Positions 1-8,570 are shown, counted from the stretch's first letter. The stretch is DNA of 64,000 nt from Clostridium culturomicium (GCF_000821305.1 NZ_CCXK01000015.1:188528-252527), one strand, 5' to 3'. Numbers and translations: made by a program. Notes: generated by a model not told the origin, from the sequence alone.

Positions 1-470
1 ATAAATAATACTATGGCCATAATATATATTATCTTTGAATACTCTTTTAGAGCTCTGTAATCTACTCTTAAAAGTATAAGTGAAATTAAAACTCCACCTG
101 CTCCATATATGGCCATATTTGAAATCATATTAATATAATTATTCGAAACCATATTGTTCTTCTGCATAAAGTTTAAAAGTAGAAATCCAATTAAAATAAA
201 TGTACCTGTCATTCCAATTAAAAGCCAATCTGGTGCAGCCTTATGAATTTTATTTAAATCCTTACCAACTACCTCCGCAGATCCCATTTGCTTTATAGCC
301 TTATCTACAGCTTCATCCTCTGACAATCCAACATCTATGTAATCCTTCATTATCTCTTCTATATGACTTATTATTTCATCCTTAACATCCTCATGAACTC
401 TCTTATTTTTAATAAGGCCACAAATCTCCTCCACGTAGCTATTAACTTTCCTATTTATTATTGAAGACAT
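1..470 (-). CDS. FtsW/RodA-like membrane protein with N-terminal permease-prefix domain (3' end outside window)
   Basis: Only the first 156 codons are inside the window; the gene continues past base 1. The cytoplasmic N-terminus (about residues 1-75) has the look of the 'permease prefix domain 1' found on PadR-linked membrane proteins: it holds a helical VHEDVKDEIISHIEEIM stretch and then a DEAVDKAIKQMGS turn. Hydrophobic segments follow. The last visible stretch, DYRALKEYSKIIYI, resembles the start of FtsW/RodA/SpoVE-family proteins. The ATG at 470 lies inside the end of the upstream padR gene (13-base overlap), so the two are translationally coupled. The FtsW/RodA assignment is inference from a short segment; a generic permease with the same prefix domain is the alternative. 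Confidence 0.55.
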   Translation of the reverse strand, partial: MSSIINRKVNSYVEEICGLIKNKRVHEDVKDEIISHIEEIMKDYIDVGLSEDEAVDKAIKQMGSAEVVGKDLNKIHKAAPDWLLIGMTGTFILIGFLLLNFMQKNNMVSNNYINMISNMAIYGAGGVLISLILLRVDYRALKEYSKIIYIMAIVLF

Positions 471-802
471 AAAAAACTTCCCCCCAACACTTCATTGACA
501 GTATTACTAAATAGCTTCCATTCCTTTTCTTTTTCTTCAAGAATTCTTTTGCCTGATTCCGTTATTCTATAATACTTTCTCTTGCGTTTCCCTTCACCTA
601 AATCCCAATATGATTCGATAAAGTTCTCATGCTCAAGTCCATGAAGTATCGGATAAAGAGTTCCCTCCTTAAATGAAAAAACTCCCTGTGACCTATCTTC
701 TATCTCTTTTATCATTTCGTAACCATACATATCCTTACGATTAAGGATACTTAAAATTAGTATTGTGGTACTTCCCTTTAAAAGTTCTTTGTTAATTTTC
801 AT
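458..802 (-). CDS. PadR family transcriptional regulator
   Basis: A 114-residue protein of typical short PadR length (subfamily 1). It has a winged helix with the family's GYEMIKEIE element (about residues 27-35) and the FKEGTLYPILHGLE recognition-helix region, then a wing with GKRKRKYYRIT and a short C-terminal dimerisation helix. PadR proteins usually repress their own operon and release DNA when a ligand binds. Here it is the first gene of a two-gene unit with the membrane protein that overlaps its 3' end. The start is preceded by a GAGGTGAAAAG-type ribosome site. An inverted repeat at 826-837 sits just upstream and is the likely operator. No inducer can be inferred. Confidence 0.88.
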   Translation of the reverse strand: MKINKELLKGSTTILILSILNRKDMYGYEMIKEIEDRSQGVFSFKEGTLYPILHGLEHENFIESYWDLGEGKRKRKYYRITESGKRILEEKEKEWKLFSNTVNEVLGGSFLCLQ

Positions 803-825
803 CTTTTCACCTCTTACCTCGGATT

Positions 826-837
826 ACTATACATAGT
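826..837. promoter_or_regulatory. Candidate PadR operator (inverted repeat)
   Basis: ACTAT-AC-ATAGT is an inverted repeat about 24 bases upstream of the padR ATG, in a very AT-rich promoter region. Its position suggests autoregulation by PadR. The half-sites are only 5 bp, so this rests mainly on position. Confidence 0.4.
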
Positions 838-867
838 ATATCTATGCATTATTATATACTAGCAAAA

Positions 868-899
868 TTAACCTGTAAAGTATTACTTATACAGGTTAA
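868..899 (-). terminator. Stem-loop over the stop codon of the WYL regulator
   Basis: A perfect 10-bp inverted repeat (TTAACCTGTA / TACAGGTTAA) with a 12-base loop that contains the WYL gene's stop codon at 883. On the minus strand it is followed by only a short T stretch (ATTTTGC), so it is a weak terminator at best, or a 3'-end stabilising hairpin. Confidence 0.45.
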
Positions 900-1791
900 T
901 CATTTTTTCTAATTTTTCTTTTATATTGTCTCTTAAAAATGTTGGTTTAATGACTTCTACGTTGTCTCCAAAACTTAAAATCATACCTTCTACCCAATTA
1001 CTATAAGGTATTTTTATTACAGCTGTAGTATATCCCTTTTCCTCTTTAAGTTCTTCATACTCCTCAAAGCTCTCCAAAATTATTCCCTTAAAGTTATCTT
1101 TAAATCTCAACTCAATTTCTGTTCTTTCATAATCTTTTTCTTTAAAAACATCTTCACCAATAATTTCTTTTAATTCAAACTGTTCATCACAAACCTTTAT
1201 ATTTTTTATTCTTATTACCTTAAAAATTCTCATTTCATTTTTTAAAGTGCAAAAGCCGTAAACATACCAGCTTAAGGATTTAAAGATTATTTTATAAGGC
1301 TCTATTATCCTTTCAGTGCTTTCCCCATTACCATTAACATATTGAAACTTTATAGGATTTCTATTTAAAATTGCTTTATCTATTATATTTATAATTTTAT
1401 TTAGACCTTCGCCCCTTCCCCATTTAGAAAAATCTATTATCAGTCTATCTTCTCTACCATTTTCATTTTTCTTGAGGCCTTCAAGTTTATTAATTAAAGC
1501 TATAGTTTTAGTATTTTCATATGAATTGTTTATTCCCTTCAAAAGCTTATTCACCAAAGCTGCTTCTTCCTTGGTCATTGATGAATTATTTACTTTAAAC
1601 TCTTCAATTATCCCATATCCTCCACCATTGCCTTTGAAAGACACAATTGGAACTCCAGCCCTTTCTATGATTTCCATATCCCTTTGAATAGTCTTTATAG
1701 AAACTTGAAATTTCTCTGAAAGTTCTCTAGCTGTAACTCTTTCTCTATTATTTAAAATCATTATAATCGCTACTAATCTATCTAATTTCAT
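883..1791 (-). CDS. HTH/WYL-domain transcriptional regulator (YafY-like)
   Basis: 302 residues. A DeoR/HTH_11-type winged helix comes first (about 5-58: RLVAIIMILNNRERVTAREL, then a recognition helix around VSIKTIQRDMEIIE). A central WYL domain spans about 140-210, with PIKFQYVN and a SWYVYGFC motif followed by the RIFKVIRIKNI strand. A C-terminal WCX-like region ends the protein. WYL proteins are thought to sense nucleic acid or nucleotide-type ligands. It lies 16 bases downstream of the B3/B4-domain gene on the same strand, so the two probably share a transcript. The target genes are unknown. Confidence 0.88.
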   Translation of the reverse strand: MKLDRLVAIIMILNNRERVTARELSEKFQVSIKTIQRDMEIIERAGVPIVSFKGNGGGYGIIEEFKVNNSSMTKEEAALVNKLLKGINNSYENTKTIALINKLEGLKKNENGREDRLIIDFSKWGRGEGLNKIINIIDKAILNRNPIKFQYVNGNGESTERIIEPYKIIFKSLSWYVYGFCTLKNEMRIFKVIRIKNIKVCDEQFELKEIIGEDVFKEKDYERTEIELRFKDNFKGIILESFEEYEELKEEKGYTTAVIKIPYSNWVEGMILSFGDNVEVIKPTFLRDNIKEKLEKMINLYK

Positions 1792-1807
1792 TCTTTAACT
1801 CCAAATT

Positions 1808-2470
1808 TTATTTTACTATTTTCTTATCAATAACCTTTCCATTTGCATATTCCTTTAATAATTCAATGGCATAACTCATATATTCTTCTAATTCCTCATC
1901 TCCATCAAAGGAAATTATATTCATTAATATATGTCTGGTTCCTTCAGTAATCATGGCTCTTTCAGAGTCTGAAGTGCTACTCCCAAATTTTCCAAAATCA
2001 TCTTGAAATACAGGAAGTTTTTCAAGGTTGATTGGGCCTCTACCTATCCCTTCATAGCTTTCACCAGTCTTCCCTATAACAAAGGTTATCTCACCTTTAA
2101 TTTTACATAAATCATAGGTTCCTACTGAGTAACCACTGCTTAATGAAACTAAATTATTTATATCTACTACATTATTCACCTTATATAGCCCCAAGCCTTT
2201 AACAACTCTCTTTAAAAGCGACTCTGAAGAAAGCCTATATCTGCTAGGGTCTTTTCCTATAATTTTATATGCTCTTCTTGAGCTCTCAATGTTAGGAACC
2301 TTTAGAATATCCTCCGGATTTAACGCACCTTGTATTTCTATGCACTTTAAATTTATCTTTCTCCACAGCTCTTCATCTGAAGCTCTAACCCTTACTTCTA
2401 CCTCCATACATCCAAGAGCTATCCTTGGACATTTTTCCTTTAATTCATCTGAAATACTTATATTAATCAT
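1808..2470 (-). CDS. B3/B4 (phenylalanyl-tRNA synthetase beta-like editing) domain protein
   Basis: 220 residues. It is a freestanding version of the B3/B4 fold found in the editing module of the PheRS beta chain. Recognisable elements are SRRAYKIIGKDPSRYRLSSE, NNLVSLSSGYSVGTYDL, the GRGPINLEKLPVF stretch and a SERAMITEGTRHILM helix. Freestanding proteins of this family are suspected of deacylating mischarged tRNA or of acting on amino-acid-like ligands; the actual role is not established. It is probably the first gene of a two-gene unit with the WYL regulator. A start at 2470 is supported by GGTAACAC-type purine-rich sequence, although the ribosome site is not strong. Confidence 0.8.
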   Translation of the reverse strand: MINISISDELKEKCPRIALGCMEVEVRVRASDEELWRKINLKCIEIQGALNPEDILKVPNIESSRRAYKIIGKDPSRYRLSSESLLKRVVKGLGLYKVNNVVDINNLVSLSSGYSVGTYDLCKIKGEITFVIGKTGESYEGIGRGPINLEKLPVFQDDFGKFGSSTSDSERAMITEGTRHILMNIISFDGDEELEEYMSYAIELLKEYANGKVIDKKIVK

Positions 2471-2652
2471 TTAAAGTGTTACCTCCACTATTGTTTTCTT
2501 CTAAATCTTTGACTCAATACTCTTATTTTATCATGTAAACCATGTCTTTTTTGTATGCTAGTTTGAATTTTCAAAAATATGTGGGTATAATTTAAGTTGA
2601 AGTTTCAATTGCCAATTCATAGATTGGGCTACTCACTTAAGGAGATGAGATA

Positions 2653-3495
2653 ATGAGCAGTATAATCCTTGAAGGAGGCACCTTTAGACCTGTGTTTAGT
2701 GCTGGTGTAATGGATGCTCTTTTAGATAATGATATTATGTTTCCATATTGCATTGGTGTTTCTGCTGGAATTACCAATGGATTTTCTTATATTTCAAAGC
2801 AAAAGGAACGAAGCTATAGAATTCTTAAAAATTATAGACATGATAAGCGATATATTGGAGCAGTAAACTTCTTAAAATGTAGAAGTATCTTCGGTTTAGA
2901 TTTTGCTTTTGATGAAGTTCCAAATAAATTAGATCCTTTTGATTTTGAAACCTTCAATAAATATGATGGAAAAATCCTGGTTGGTGTTACTAATGCCGAG
3001 ACTGGAAAATCAGAATATATGGATGGTAAAGAATTAGATGAAAAATGTACAATGATTCGTGCAACCTGTGCAATTCCATTATTCTTTCCTCCAATAAAAA
3101 TAAATAATACGGATTACTTCGATGGTGGTTTATGTGACCCTATCCCTATACAAAAAGCAATTAATGACGGTAACAAAAAACACCTAATAATTTTAACCAG
3201 ACCTAAAGGTTATGTAAAAACCTTAAGTAAAGGTAATGTTGCAGCTGCAAAAATATTAAATAAAAAATATCCAAAACTTAAAGATACTTTTCTTACTAGA
3301 CATCTTCAATACAATGAAACAGTCAAATTTTGTGAACAGCTCGAAGCTGAAGGTAAAGCAATAATTCTTCGACCTACTTCTGTAGATGGTATTGATAGTT
3401 TTGAAAAGGACCTAAATAAAATTACCCATGCTTATGAACATGGATATAATATGGCAATTAATCGAATTGATGAGATTCGTAGCCTCTTAACTTAA
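2653..3495 (+). CDS. Patatin-like phospholipase family protein
   Basis: 280 residues with the complete patatin/PNPLA catalytic set. There is a glycine-rich oxyanion loop (EGGTFRPVFSAGV, residues 7-19) with the family arginine, the nucleophile elbow GVSAG (Ser37), and the dyad aspartate in YFDGGL at about residue 157. This matches the bacterial YjjU-type branch, predicted acyl hydrolases of cytoplasmic or membrane lipids. There is no signal peptide. A clear AAGGAGATGAG ribosome site precedes the ATG. It is monocistronic, divergent from the B3/B4 gene and upstream of the MATE gene. Substrate unknown. Confidence 0.87.
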   Translation: MSSIILEGGTFRPVFSAGVMDALLDNDIMFPYCIGVSAGITNGFSYISKQKERSYRILKNYRHDKRYIGAVNFLKCRSIFGLDFAFDEVPNKLDPFDFETFNKYDGKILVGVTNAETGKSEYMDGKELDEKCTMIRATCAIPLFFPPIKINNTDYFDGGLCDPIPIQKAINDGNKKHLIILTRPKGYVKTLSKGNVAAAKILNKKYPKLKDTFLTRHLQYNETVKFCEQLEAEGKAIILRPTSVDGIDSFEKDLNKITHAYEHGYNMAINRIDEIRSLLT

Positions 3496-3553
3496 ATATT
3501 GATAATGATGAAGAGATAATTAAAGTTATTTCTTCATTTTTTTATATAAGTTT

Positions 3554-3604
3554 GTTGCATATGCAACGTTTTTATGATAAGCTATATTTCGTTGCAATCG
3601 CAAC
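3554..3604 (+). promoter_or_regulatory. Twin MarR-type operators flanking the MATE promoter
   Basis: Two related palindromes lie 37 bases apart: a perfect 14-bp GTTGCATATGCAAC (3554-3567) and GTTGCAATCGCAAC (3591-3604), which share GTTGCA...GCAAC half-sites. A possible -10 (TATGAT, 3573-3578) sits between them. The arrangement in front of a pump gene followed by marR is the classical layout for repression by MarR bound on both sides of the promoter. Confidence 0.7.
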
Positions 3605-3629
3605 AATATAACAAGAGAGGATGAATTAT

Positions 3630-5036
3630 ATGTCTTTAGAAAATACACAAGATAATCTTGGAACGGAAAGTATTACTAAGCTCTTAATTAAATTTTCTAT
3701 TCCTGCCATTGTAGGAATGGTTGTAAATATGCTTTATAACGTTATAGACAGAATGTATATCGGAAATATTCCCAATGTAGGAGGTCTTGCTATAACAGGA
3801 GTTGGTATCACAATGCCAGTAACTCAAATTATTACGGCCTTCGGGATGTTAGTTGGTATTGGTACATGTGCAAGCATTTCCATAGCCTTTGGAAAGAGAA
3901 GAAAGGATGAAGCAGAAGGTTATTTAGGTAACGGATTAACTTTAATCTTAATCATCAGTGCCATTATTGCTGTTTTCGGGAATATTTTTGCAGAGCAAAT
4001 CCTAACTTTATTTGGTGCTAGCGAAAACACGCTTCCATATGCTCTTGCATATATAAGACCTTTATTCTGGGGTACAATCTGCAATTTATTTGCCTTTGGA
4101 TTAAACAATTCTGTTCGTTCAGATGGGAATCCTAAAATCAGTATGTATACTATGATGATTGGTGCCGGAATAAACATAGTTTTAGATCCAATATTTATAT
4201 TTGGACTTAACTTAGGTATTCAAGGTGCTGCCTATGCTACAGTTATATCTCAATTTATAGCTGGCTGCTGGGTATTATACTACTTCACTAAAAGTAAAAA
4301 ATCCTCTATCAAACTTAAGACTTCAACAATGAAACTTAGTTTACCAGTAGTTAAGGGCATCTTAATGATTGGCCTTTCACCTTTCTTAATGCAAATGGCA
4401 TCAAGTGTTGTTTCAGTAATAGCAAACAATGCCTTAATGACTCATGGTGGAGACTTAGCAATTGGTGCTATGGCAATCATAACATCAGTATGTTCAATTT
4501 TTGTGATGCCTATCTATGGATTAAATCAAGGCTCACAGCCTATTATCGGATATAACTACGGTGCAAAAAACTATGCACGTGTGAGACAAACTTATGTATA
4601 TAGCTTAATAGCTTGTACCGTAATATTAACTATAAGCTCTGTAATTGTTCAAGCCTTCCCAGAGTTTGCAGTATCAATGTTCAACAAAGACCCACAGCTT
4701 ACAGACAAAACAGTAGCTGGAATGAAGCTATTTTTGCTTTCAATGCCTTTAATTGGTATTCAAATGACAGCTTCGACCTTCTATCAAGCAGTAGGAAAAC
4801 CAAAGAAAGCAATGATAATAAGTTTATCAAGACAAGTTATCTTCTTAATTCCAGCCTTCTTATTCCTACCTAGAATGTTTGGTCTTATTGGTGTATGGCT
4901 TGCAGGTCCTATCGCAGACACCCTTGCAGTAATGGTATCTGGTTTTATAATTTTCAAAGAGATGATAAGCTTAAAAAAATTAGATGCTGAAATGAATGAA
5001 GAAGAAGAATGCTACGCAGAAGAAATTTCTGCTTAA
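3630..5036 (+). CDS. MATE family efflux transporter
   Basis: About 468 residues from the chosen start, twelve hydrophobic segments in two six-helix halves, the usual MATE length. The first helix carries KFSIPAIVGMVVNMLYNVIDRMYIG and the second half the GLNQGSQPIIGYNYGA motif typical of the NorM/DinF-like clostridial branch. These proteins export cationic drugs or metabolites using Na+ or H+ gradients. A longer frame opens at 3621, but there the GAGAGG ribosome site abuts the ATG with no spacing; the ATG at 3630 sits 9 bases from it and is preferred. It is followed 63 bases later by marR, with twin operators upstream, so it is probably an inducible pump. Confidence 0.92.
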   Translation: MSLENTQDNLGTESITKLLIKFSIPAIVGMVVNMLYNVIDRMYIGNIPNVGGLAITGVGITMPVTQIITAFGMLVGIGTCASISIAFGKRRKDEAEGYLGNGLTLILIISAIIAVFGNIFAEQILTLFGASENTLPYALAYIRPLFWGTICNLFAFGLNNSVRSDGNPKISMYTMMIGAGINIVLDPIFIFGLNLGIQGAAYATVISQFIAGCWVLYYFTKSKKSSIKLKTSTMKLSLPVVKGILMIGLSPFLMQMASSVVSVIANNALMTHGGDLAIGAMAIITSVCSIFVMPIYGLNQGSQPIIGYNYGAKNYARVRQTYVYSLIACTVILTISSVIVQAFPEFAVSMFNKDPQLTDKTVAGMKLFLLSMPLIGIQMTASTFYQAVGKPKKAMIISLSRQVIFLIPAFLFLPRMFGLIGVWLAGPIADTLAVMVSGFIIFKEMISLKKLDAEMNEEEECYAEEISA

Positions 5037-5099
5037 TAATTGCCTAGATACTTAATAATTTAGTATACTAGTAAGTATAAACTTAGAAAAGGTAGTGTT

Positions 5100-5552
5100 A
5101 TGATGAAACAATATGAAACTAAGTCTGTTGGAAGTTATATAAGTCACTTTTATAGAATTGGTTCCAGATTTCTCTCAAAAGAATATGAGAAATACGATAT
5201 TGGCTTTGGGCAATACCAGTTTCTGCTTCAGCTATATCTTAAAGATGGAATTAGCCATGATGAACTAACAGAACTAGTTGCATTTGATAAGGCTACTACC
5301 ACAAGGGCCATAAAAAAACTTGAAAGTGCAGGGTATGTTAAAACAGTTCTTAATGAACACGATAAAAGAAAATATCATATCTATCTTACAGATGAAGCTA
5401 TAGCTAAACGTGATGAGATATTTGCAATTTCAATTCTTTGGGAAAATAAACTAATTGGCAGTCTGTCAGAAGATGAATTATCAACTTTAAAAAATATTTT
5501 AAGTAAAATAGAAATAAATATACCAGAGGAATTTCGTTCCCACCATAAATAA
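5100..5552 (+). CDS. MarR family transcriptional regulator
   Basis: 150 residues with the MarR winged helix: helices around GFGQYQFLLQLYLKDGISHDEL, a recognition helix at VAFDKATTTRAIKKLESAGY, and the wing with the conserved DKRKYHIYLTDEA stretch. Two ATGs are possible (5100 and 5103); an AAAGG site serves either. It is co-oriented with the MATE gene and likely on the same transcript. It probably represses the operon through the two palindromes at 3554-3604. A symmetrical terminator follows at 5566-5601. Confidence 0.9.
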   Translation: MMKQYETKSVGSYISHFYRIGSRFLSKEYEKYDIGFGQYQFLLQLYLKDGISHDELTELVAFDKATTTRAIKKLESAGYVKTVLNEHDKRKYHIYLTDEAIAKRDEIFAISILWENKLIGSLSEDELSTLKNILSKIEINIPEEFRSHHK

Positions 5553-5565
5553 GCGAATTCTCACT

Positions 5566-5601
5566 AAAAAAGAGTTAGACATAATCATCTAACTCTTTTT
5601 T
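5566..5601. terminator. Bidirectional terminator between marR and the antiporter
   Basis: A 14-bp perfect stem (AAAAAGAGTTAGA / TCTAACTCTTTTT core) with an 8-base loop. It is A-rich on the left and T-rich on the right, so it can end the marR transcript on the plus strand and the antiporter transcript on the minus strand. Confidence 0.85.
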
Positions 5602-5641
5602 GATACCTAAATTATAATATTATCTTATAAAATCTACTTTG

Positions 5642-6817
5642 CTATTGATCTACCTGCGCTTCTCCAGATTTAAATATTGCAAATTTAGTGCATAAAGGTC
5701 CAACTAATTCATAAATTACTGTTGCAGACAAAATTATTGTTCTTATTTCTGGACCATATGCTGGTAATGCCTCTCCAACTAATAAGGATAAACCTATAGC
5801 TACTCCAGCTTGTGGAACTAATGTAAAACCTAAGTATTTTTGAACAACTGGTTCTGCCTTGGTTAACCTGCATCCTAAATATGCACCAAGAACCTTACCA
5901 ATCACTCTAGCAAACACATATCCTAAACCTATCAATCCAACTGATTTTAGCACAGAAAGATCTAAGGCTAAACCTGATATTGTAAAAAATGCTATAAATA
6001 TAGGATTTGTAAAACTATCTAATACAGTTAATAATCTACTTTTACCATTAGTTACGTTACTTATTACACTTCCTATTGCCATACATGTTAATATACTAGA
6101 CAACTCAATACTTTCTGAAATTCCAACTGCCAATAATATAACTCCTATTGCTAAGCTCATAGTTTGATCTTTACTAGTAGATTTTTTATTAGCTAAGGTT
6201 AACGCACAACCTAATACTCCCCCTAAAAGAATAGATCCTCCTATTTCAATAAAAGGTTTTGCGATAGACATTATTGTTAATGCTTCTGAACCTTGAATTA
6301 ATACTTGTGCCGCTGCTAAACAAATTCCAAATGCAATTACTGCAATTGCATCATCTATTGCAACCACTGGTATAAGTGTATTAACTAATGGTCCTTTGGC
6401 ATTATATTGTTTTAACACCATTAATGTTGCTGCAGGAGCTGTTGCTGATGCTATTGCACCAATAGCTAAACTAAATGCTAATGGCTGTCCAAATACAAAT
6501 ACCATTACCAATGTTACAACTACTACAGCCATTAATGCTTCAAACAAAGCAATAATAATTATTCCCGAACCAATCTTCTTTAAGTTTTTAAAGTTCAATG
6601 AACTTCCAATACTATATGCAATAAATCCAAGAGCTGCTTGTGAGATAAGCTCTAACCCCTCTACAGCTTCTTTAGGTACAAACCTTAATACAAATGGTCC
6701 TATAACTATTCCTGCAAGTAAATATCCCGTTACCTTGGGAAGCTTTAAATATCCTACTAAAACTCCACAAAACATACCTGCCAAAATAACTATTCCTAAA
6801 ATATATAACCAATTCAT
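5642..6817 (-). CDS. Cation:proton antiporter (CPA2/KefB-type Na+/H+ exchanger family)
   Basis: 391 residues, almost entirely membrane (about 12-13 helices), with no C-terminal TrkA-N domain. Family features are the first helices GVLVGYLKLPKVTGYLLAGIVIGP, the ASATAPAATLMVL stretch, and the central VVAIDDAIAVIAFG motif whose acidic pair is expected to bind the cation. It exchanges Na+ or K+ for H+ across the cytoplasmic membrane. It follows a PII-like gene by 20 bases, so the two are probably one operon and the PII-like protein may gate the transporter. Ion specificity cannot be read from sequence. Confidence 0.88.
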   Translation of the reverse strand: MNWLYILGIVILAGMFCGVLVGYLKLPKVTGYLLAGIVIGPFVLRFVPKEAVEGLELISQAALGFIAYSIGSSLNFKNLKKIGSGIIIIALFEALMAVVVVTLVMVFVFGQPLAFSLAIGAIASATAPAATLMVLKQYNAKGPLVNTLIPVVAIDDAIAVIAFGICLAAAQVLIQGSEALTIMSIAKPFIEIGGSILLGGVLGCALTLANKKSTSKDQTMSLAIGVILLAVGISESIELSSILTCMAIGSVISNVTNGKSRLLTVLDSFTNPIFIAFFTISGLALDLSVLKSVGLIGLGYVFARVIGKVLGAYLGCRLTKAEPVVQKYLGFTLVPQAGVAIGLSLLVGEALPAYGPEIRTIILSATVIYELVGPLCTKFAIFKSGEAQVDQ

Positions 6818-6837
6818 TTTATCTAAGTCCTTTCTTT

Positions 6838-7176
6838 TTAGTTAAAACTCCCTCCAATAACTTGTCCTAGTGGAACTGTAAATGCAATACCTGTTCCAGC
6901 CTTGTCCAACCCACCAGTAACATCATTAATTATCTCTAAAGCCTTACTAACTCTTTCCTTTTTTAATACTGTAAGAACAGTATAGTTTGATGTTCTTCCA
7001 TTATTCATCAACATACTTAATGAAGAAAACAAGCTAAATTCTTCACAACCGCTTAATACATTTGCCATACCAACAGAATCTATAATTGTCGATCCCTTTA
7101 TCCCCATATTGGCAAATTCAACCATAATTTTTTCTAATGTGTCTGAGTCATTTAATATAAATATTAAAAGTTCCAT
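6838..7176 (-). CDS. PII-like (GlnB-fold) small protein
   Basis: 112 residues, the length of a PII protein. It has a ferredoxin-like pattern: strand MELLIFILND, helix, a second strand near GSTIIDSVGM, a loop region (about 37-65) where PII proteins carry the T-loop, strand YTVLTVLK, helix RVSKALEIINDV, and a C-terminal GTGIAFTVPLGQVIGG, which resembles the PII C-terminal strand and loop. The canonical uridylylated tyrosine region is not recognisable. PII-like trimers bind nucleotides and often control a neighbouring transporter. Here the antiporter gene starts 20 bases downstream. The assignment is a fold-level inference. Confidence 0.6.
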   Translation of the reverse strand: MELLIFILNDSDTLEKIMVEFANMGIKGSTIIDSVGMANVLSGCEEFSLFSSLSMLMNNGRTSNYTVLTVLKKERVSKALEIINDVTGGLDKAGTGIAFTVPLGQVIGGSFN

Positions 7177-7640
7177 AATTTATCACCTTCCCAACCTTTA
7201 ATTATACTCCTTTAAATTAAATAGTAAATCCCTATATCCTTATATATATGTTCAAATAGCTATTTCTCACCTTATACATGAAAATAACTTCAAAAATTCT
7301 TAATATTACATTGTTATACTGAATATTATAATATTAAAAGGAAGATGTTCTATTCATGACATCTTCTTTCGTCTAATGGCTTTTATATAAACTACAAATC
7401 AAAGCTTCCATCATAACATTACATACTATATATACTCCTTGAATTTAATATTAATTCTAATTATGTTTTGTTTTATGAAAATTTCACAATTAATTTCAAC
7501 CTGATATTTTATAAAAAAAATAAGCCAGCTTTTTACTCACTTATTATTAACTATTATTTTATGAATTTAATTTTCACTTTAGTATATCCTATTTTTATTA
7601 TGTAAAATCATTTTATGAATTATATTAGAGGAGAGTGTAT
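7177..7640. other. 464-base AT-rich intergenic region between divergent genes
   Basis: It contains the promoters of the PII-like/antiporter pair (minus) and of uvsE (plus). One clear stem-loop lies at 7338-7369 (GAAGATGT / ACATCTTC core plus flanking A-T and G-T pairs). Read on the minus strand this hairpin is followed by CCTTTTAATATT, so it could end a short unannotated minus-strand transcript starting near 7400-7630. No convincing reading frame was found. Confidence 0.5.
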
Positions 7641-8540
7641 ATGATTAATCGAATTGGATATGCTTGTATAAACACTTCTATAAAAGATAACTTTAAGGAC
7701 TGCAGACTAGCATCTATCTATAAACACGGCATCCCATTTTTAAAAGAAATAATTCTTCATAATTTAAATCTAACAAAGGAAATTCTTCTTTGGAATATAG
7801 ATAAAAATATTCAAATGTATCGAGCTTCCTCAAAGCTTATTCCATTTTCTACTCATAGTGATATACTTCGCGACTTTAAATTTAGGTGGTATGAAGACAC
7901 TGATATCCTTAAAGTGCTTACAGAAATCAAAAAAATTGTTTTAGAAAATGACATCAGACTTTCTATGCACCCAGACCACTTCACCGTTTTAAATAGCTTT
8001 AAAGATGCTGTTGTTGAAAAATCTATTCTTAATCTTGAATATCATGGAAAACTCTTAGAGAATATGTGCGGAACTGATTTAATAATTCATACTGGCGGAG
8101 TCTATGGAGATAAAACTAAAGCAATGAAAAGATTTATAGCTACATATAACAACTTAGATGTAAATATAAAAAAATATCTACGTTTAGAAAATGATGATGT
8201 ATCTTATACCCTAAGTGATGTTATCGCAATATCTAAGACCTGTGGAGTTCCTGTTTTACTAGATATACATCATCACAACTGCAATAACGGCGGAATTTAT
8301 AATATAAAGCCATTGATGAATTCCATTAATGATAGCTGGAAGCAAACTGGTATAATTCCTAAATGCCATATAAGTACCGGTATTAATGATTATAAAGATA
8401 AACGTCATGCTGATTACATATCTCCTGCAGATCTTTTTTCTTTTTGTGAACTAACTGAAGATATTAAAGTAGATTTAATGGTTGAAGCCAAACTTAAGGA
8501 ACTCGCAGTATTAGAATTAAAAGGTTTAATAAGTATATAA
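7641..8540 (+). CDS. uvsE: UV DNA damage endonuclease UvsE
   Basis: 299 residues from the chosen start. It has the UvsE/UvdE TIM-barrel signature: N-terminal NRIGYACINTSIKDNF, the metal-ligand segments LSMHPDHFTVLNS, DLIIHTGGVYGDK and LRLENDDVSYTL, then VLLDIHHHNCN and ISTGIND. It nicks DNA 5' of UV photoproducts and some abasic lesions, starting an excision pathway independent of UvrABC. A GTG two codons upstream (7635) would place the GAGGAGAG ribosome site directly against the start, so the ATG at 7641 is chosen. It is monocistronic, with its own terminator at 8544-8570. Confidence 0.93.
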   Translation: MINRIGYACINTSIKDNFKDCRLASIYKHGIPFLKEIILHNLNLTKEILLWNIDKNIQMYRASSKLIPFSTHSDILRDFKFRWYEDTDILKVLTEIKKIVLENDIRLSMHPDHFTVLNSFKDAVVEKSILNLEYHGKLLENMCGTDLIIHTGGVYGDKTKAMKRFIATYNNLDVNIKKYLRLENDDVSYTLSDVIAISKTCGVPVLLDIHHHNCNNGGIYNIKPLMNSINDSWKQTGIIPKCHISTGINDYKDKRHADYISPADLFSFCELTEDIKVDLMVEAKLKELAVLELKGLISI

Positions 8541-8543
8541 AAC

Positions 8544-8570
8544 AAAGAAAGGAATATATCCTTTCTTTTT
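8544..8570 (+). terminator. uvsE terminator
   Basis: A 10-bp perfect stem AAAGAAAGGA / TCCTTTCTTT with an ATATA loop, followed by a T-rich tail, 3 bases past the uvsE stop. Confidence 0.85.
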
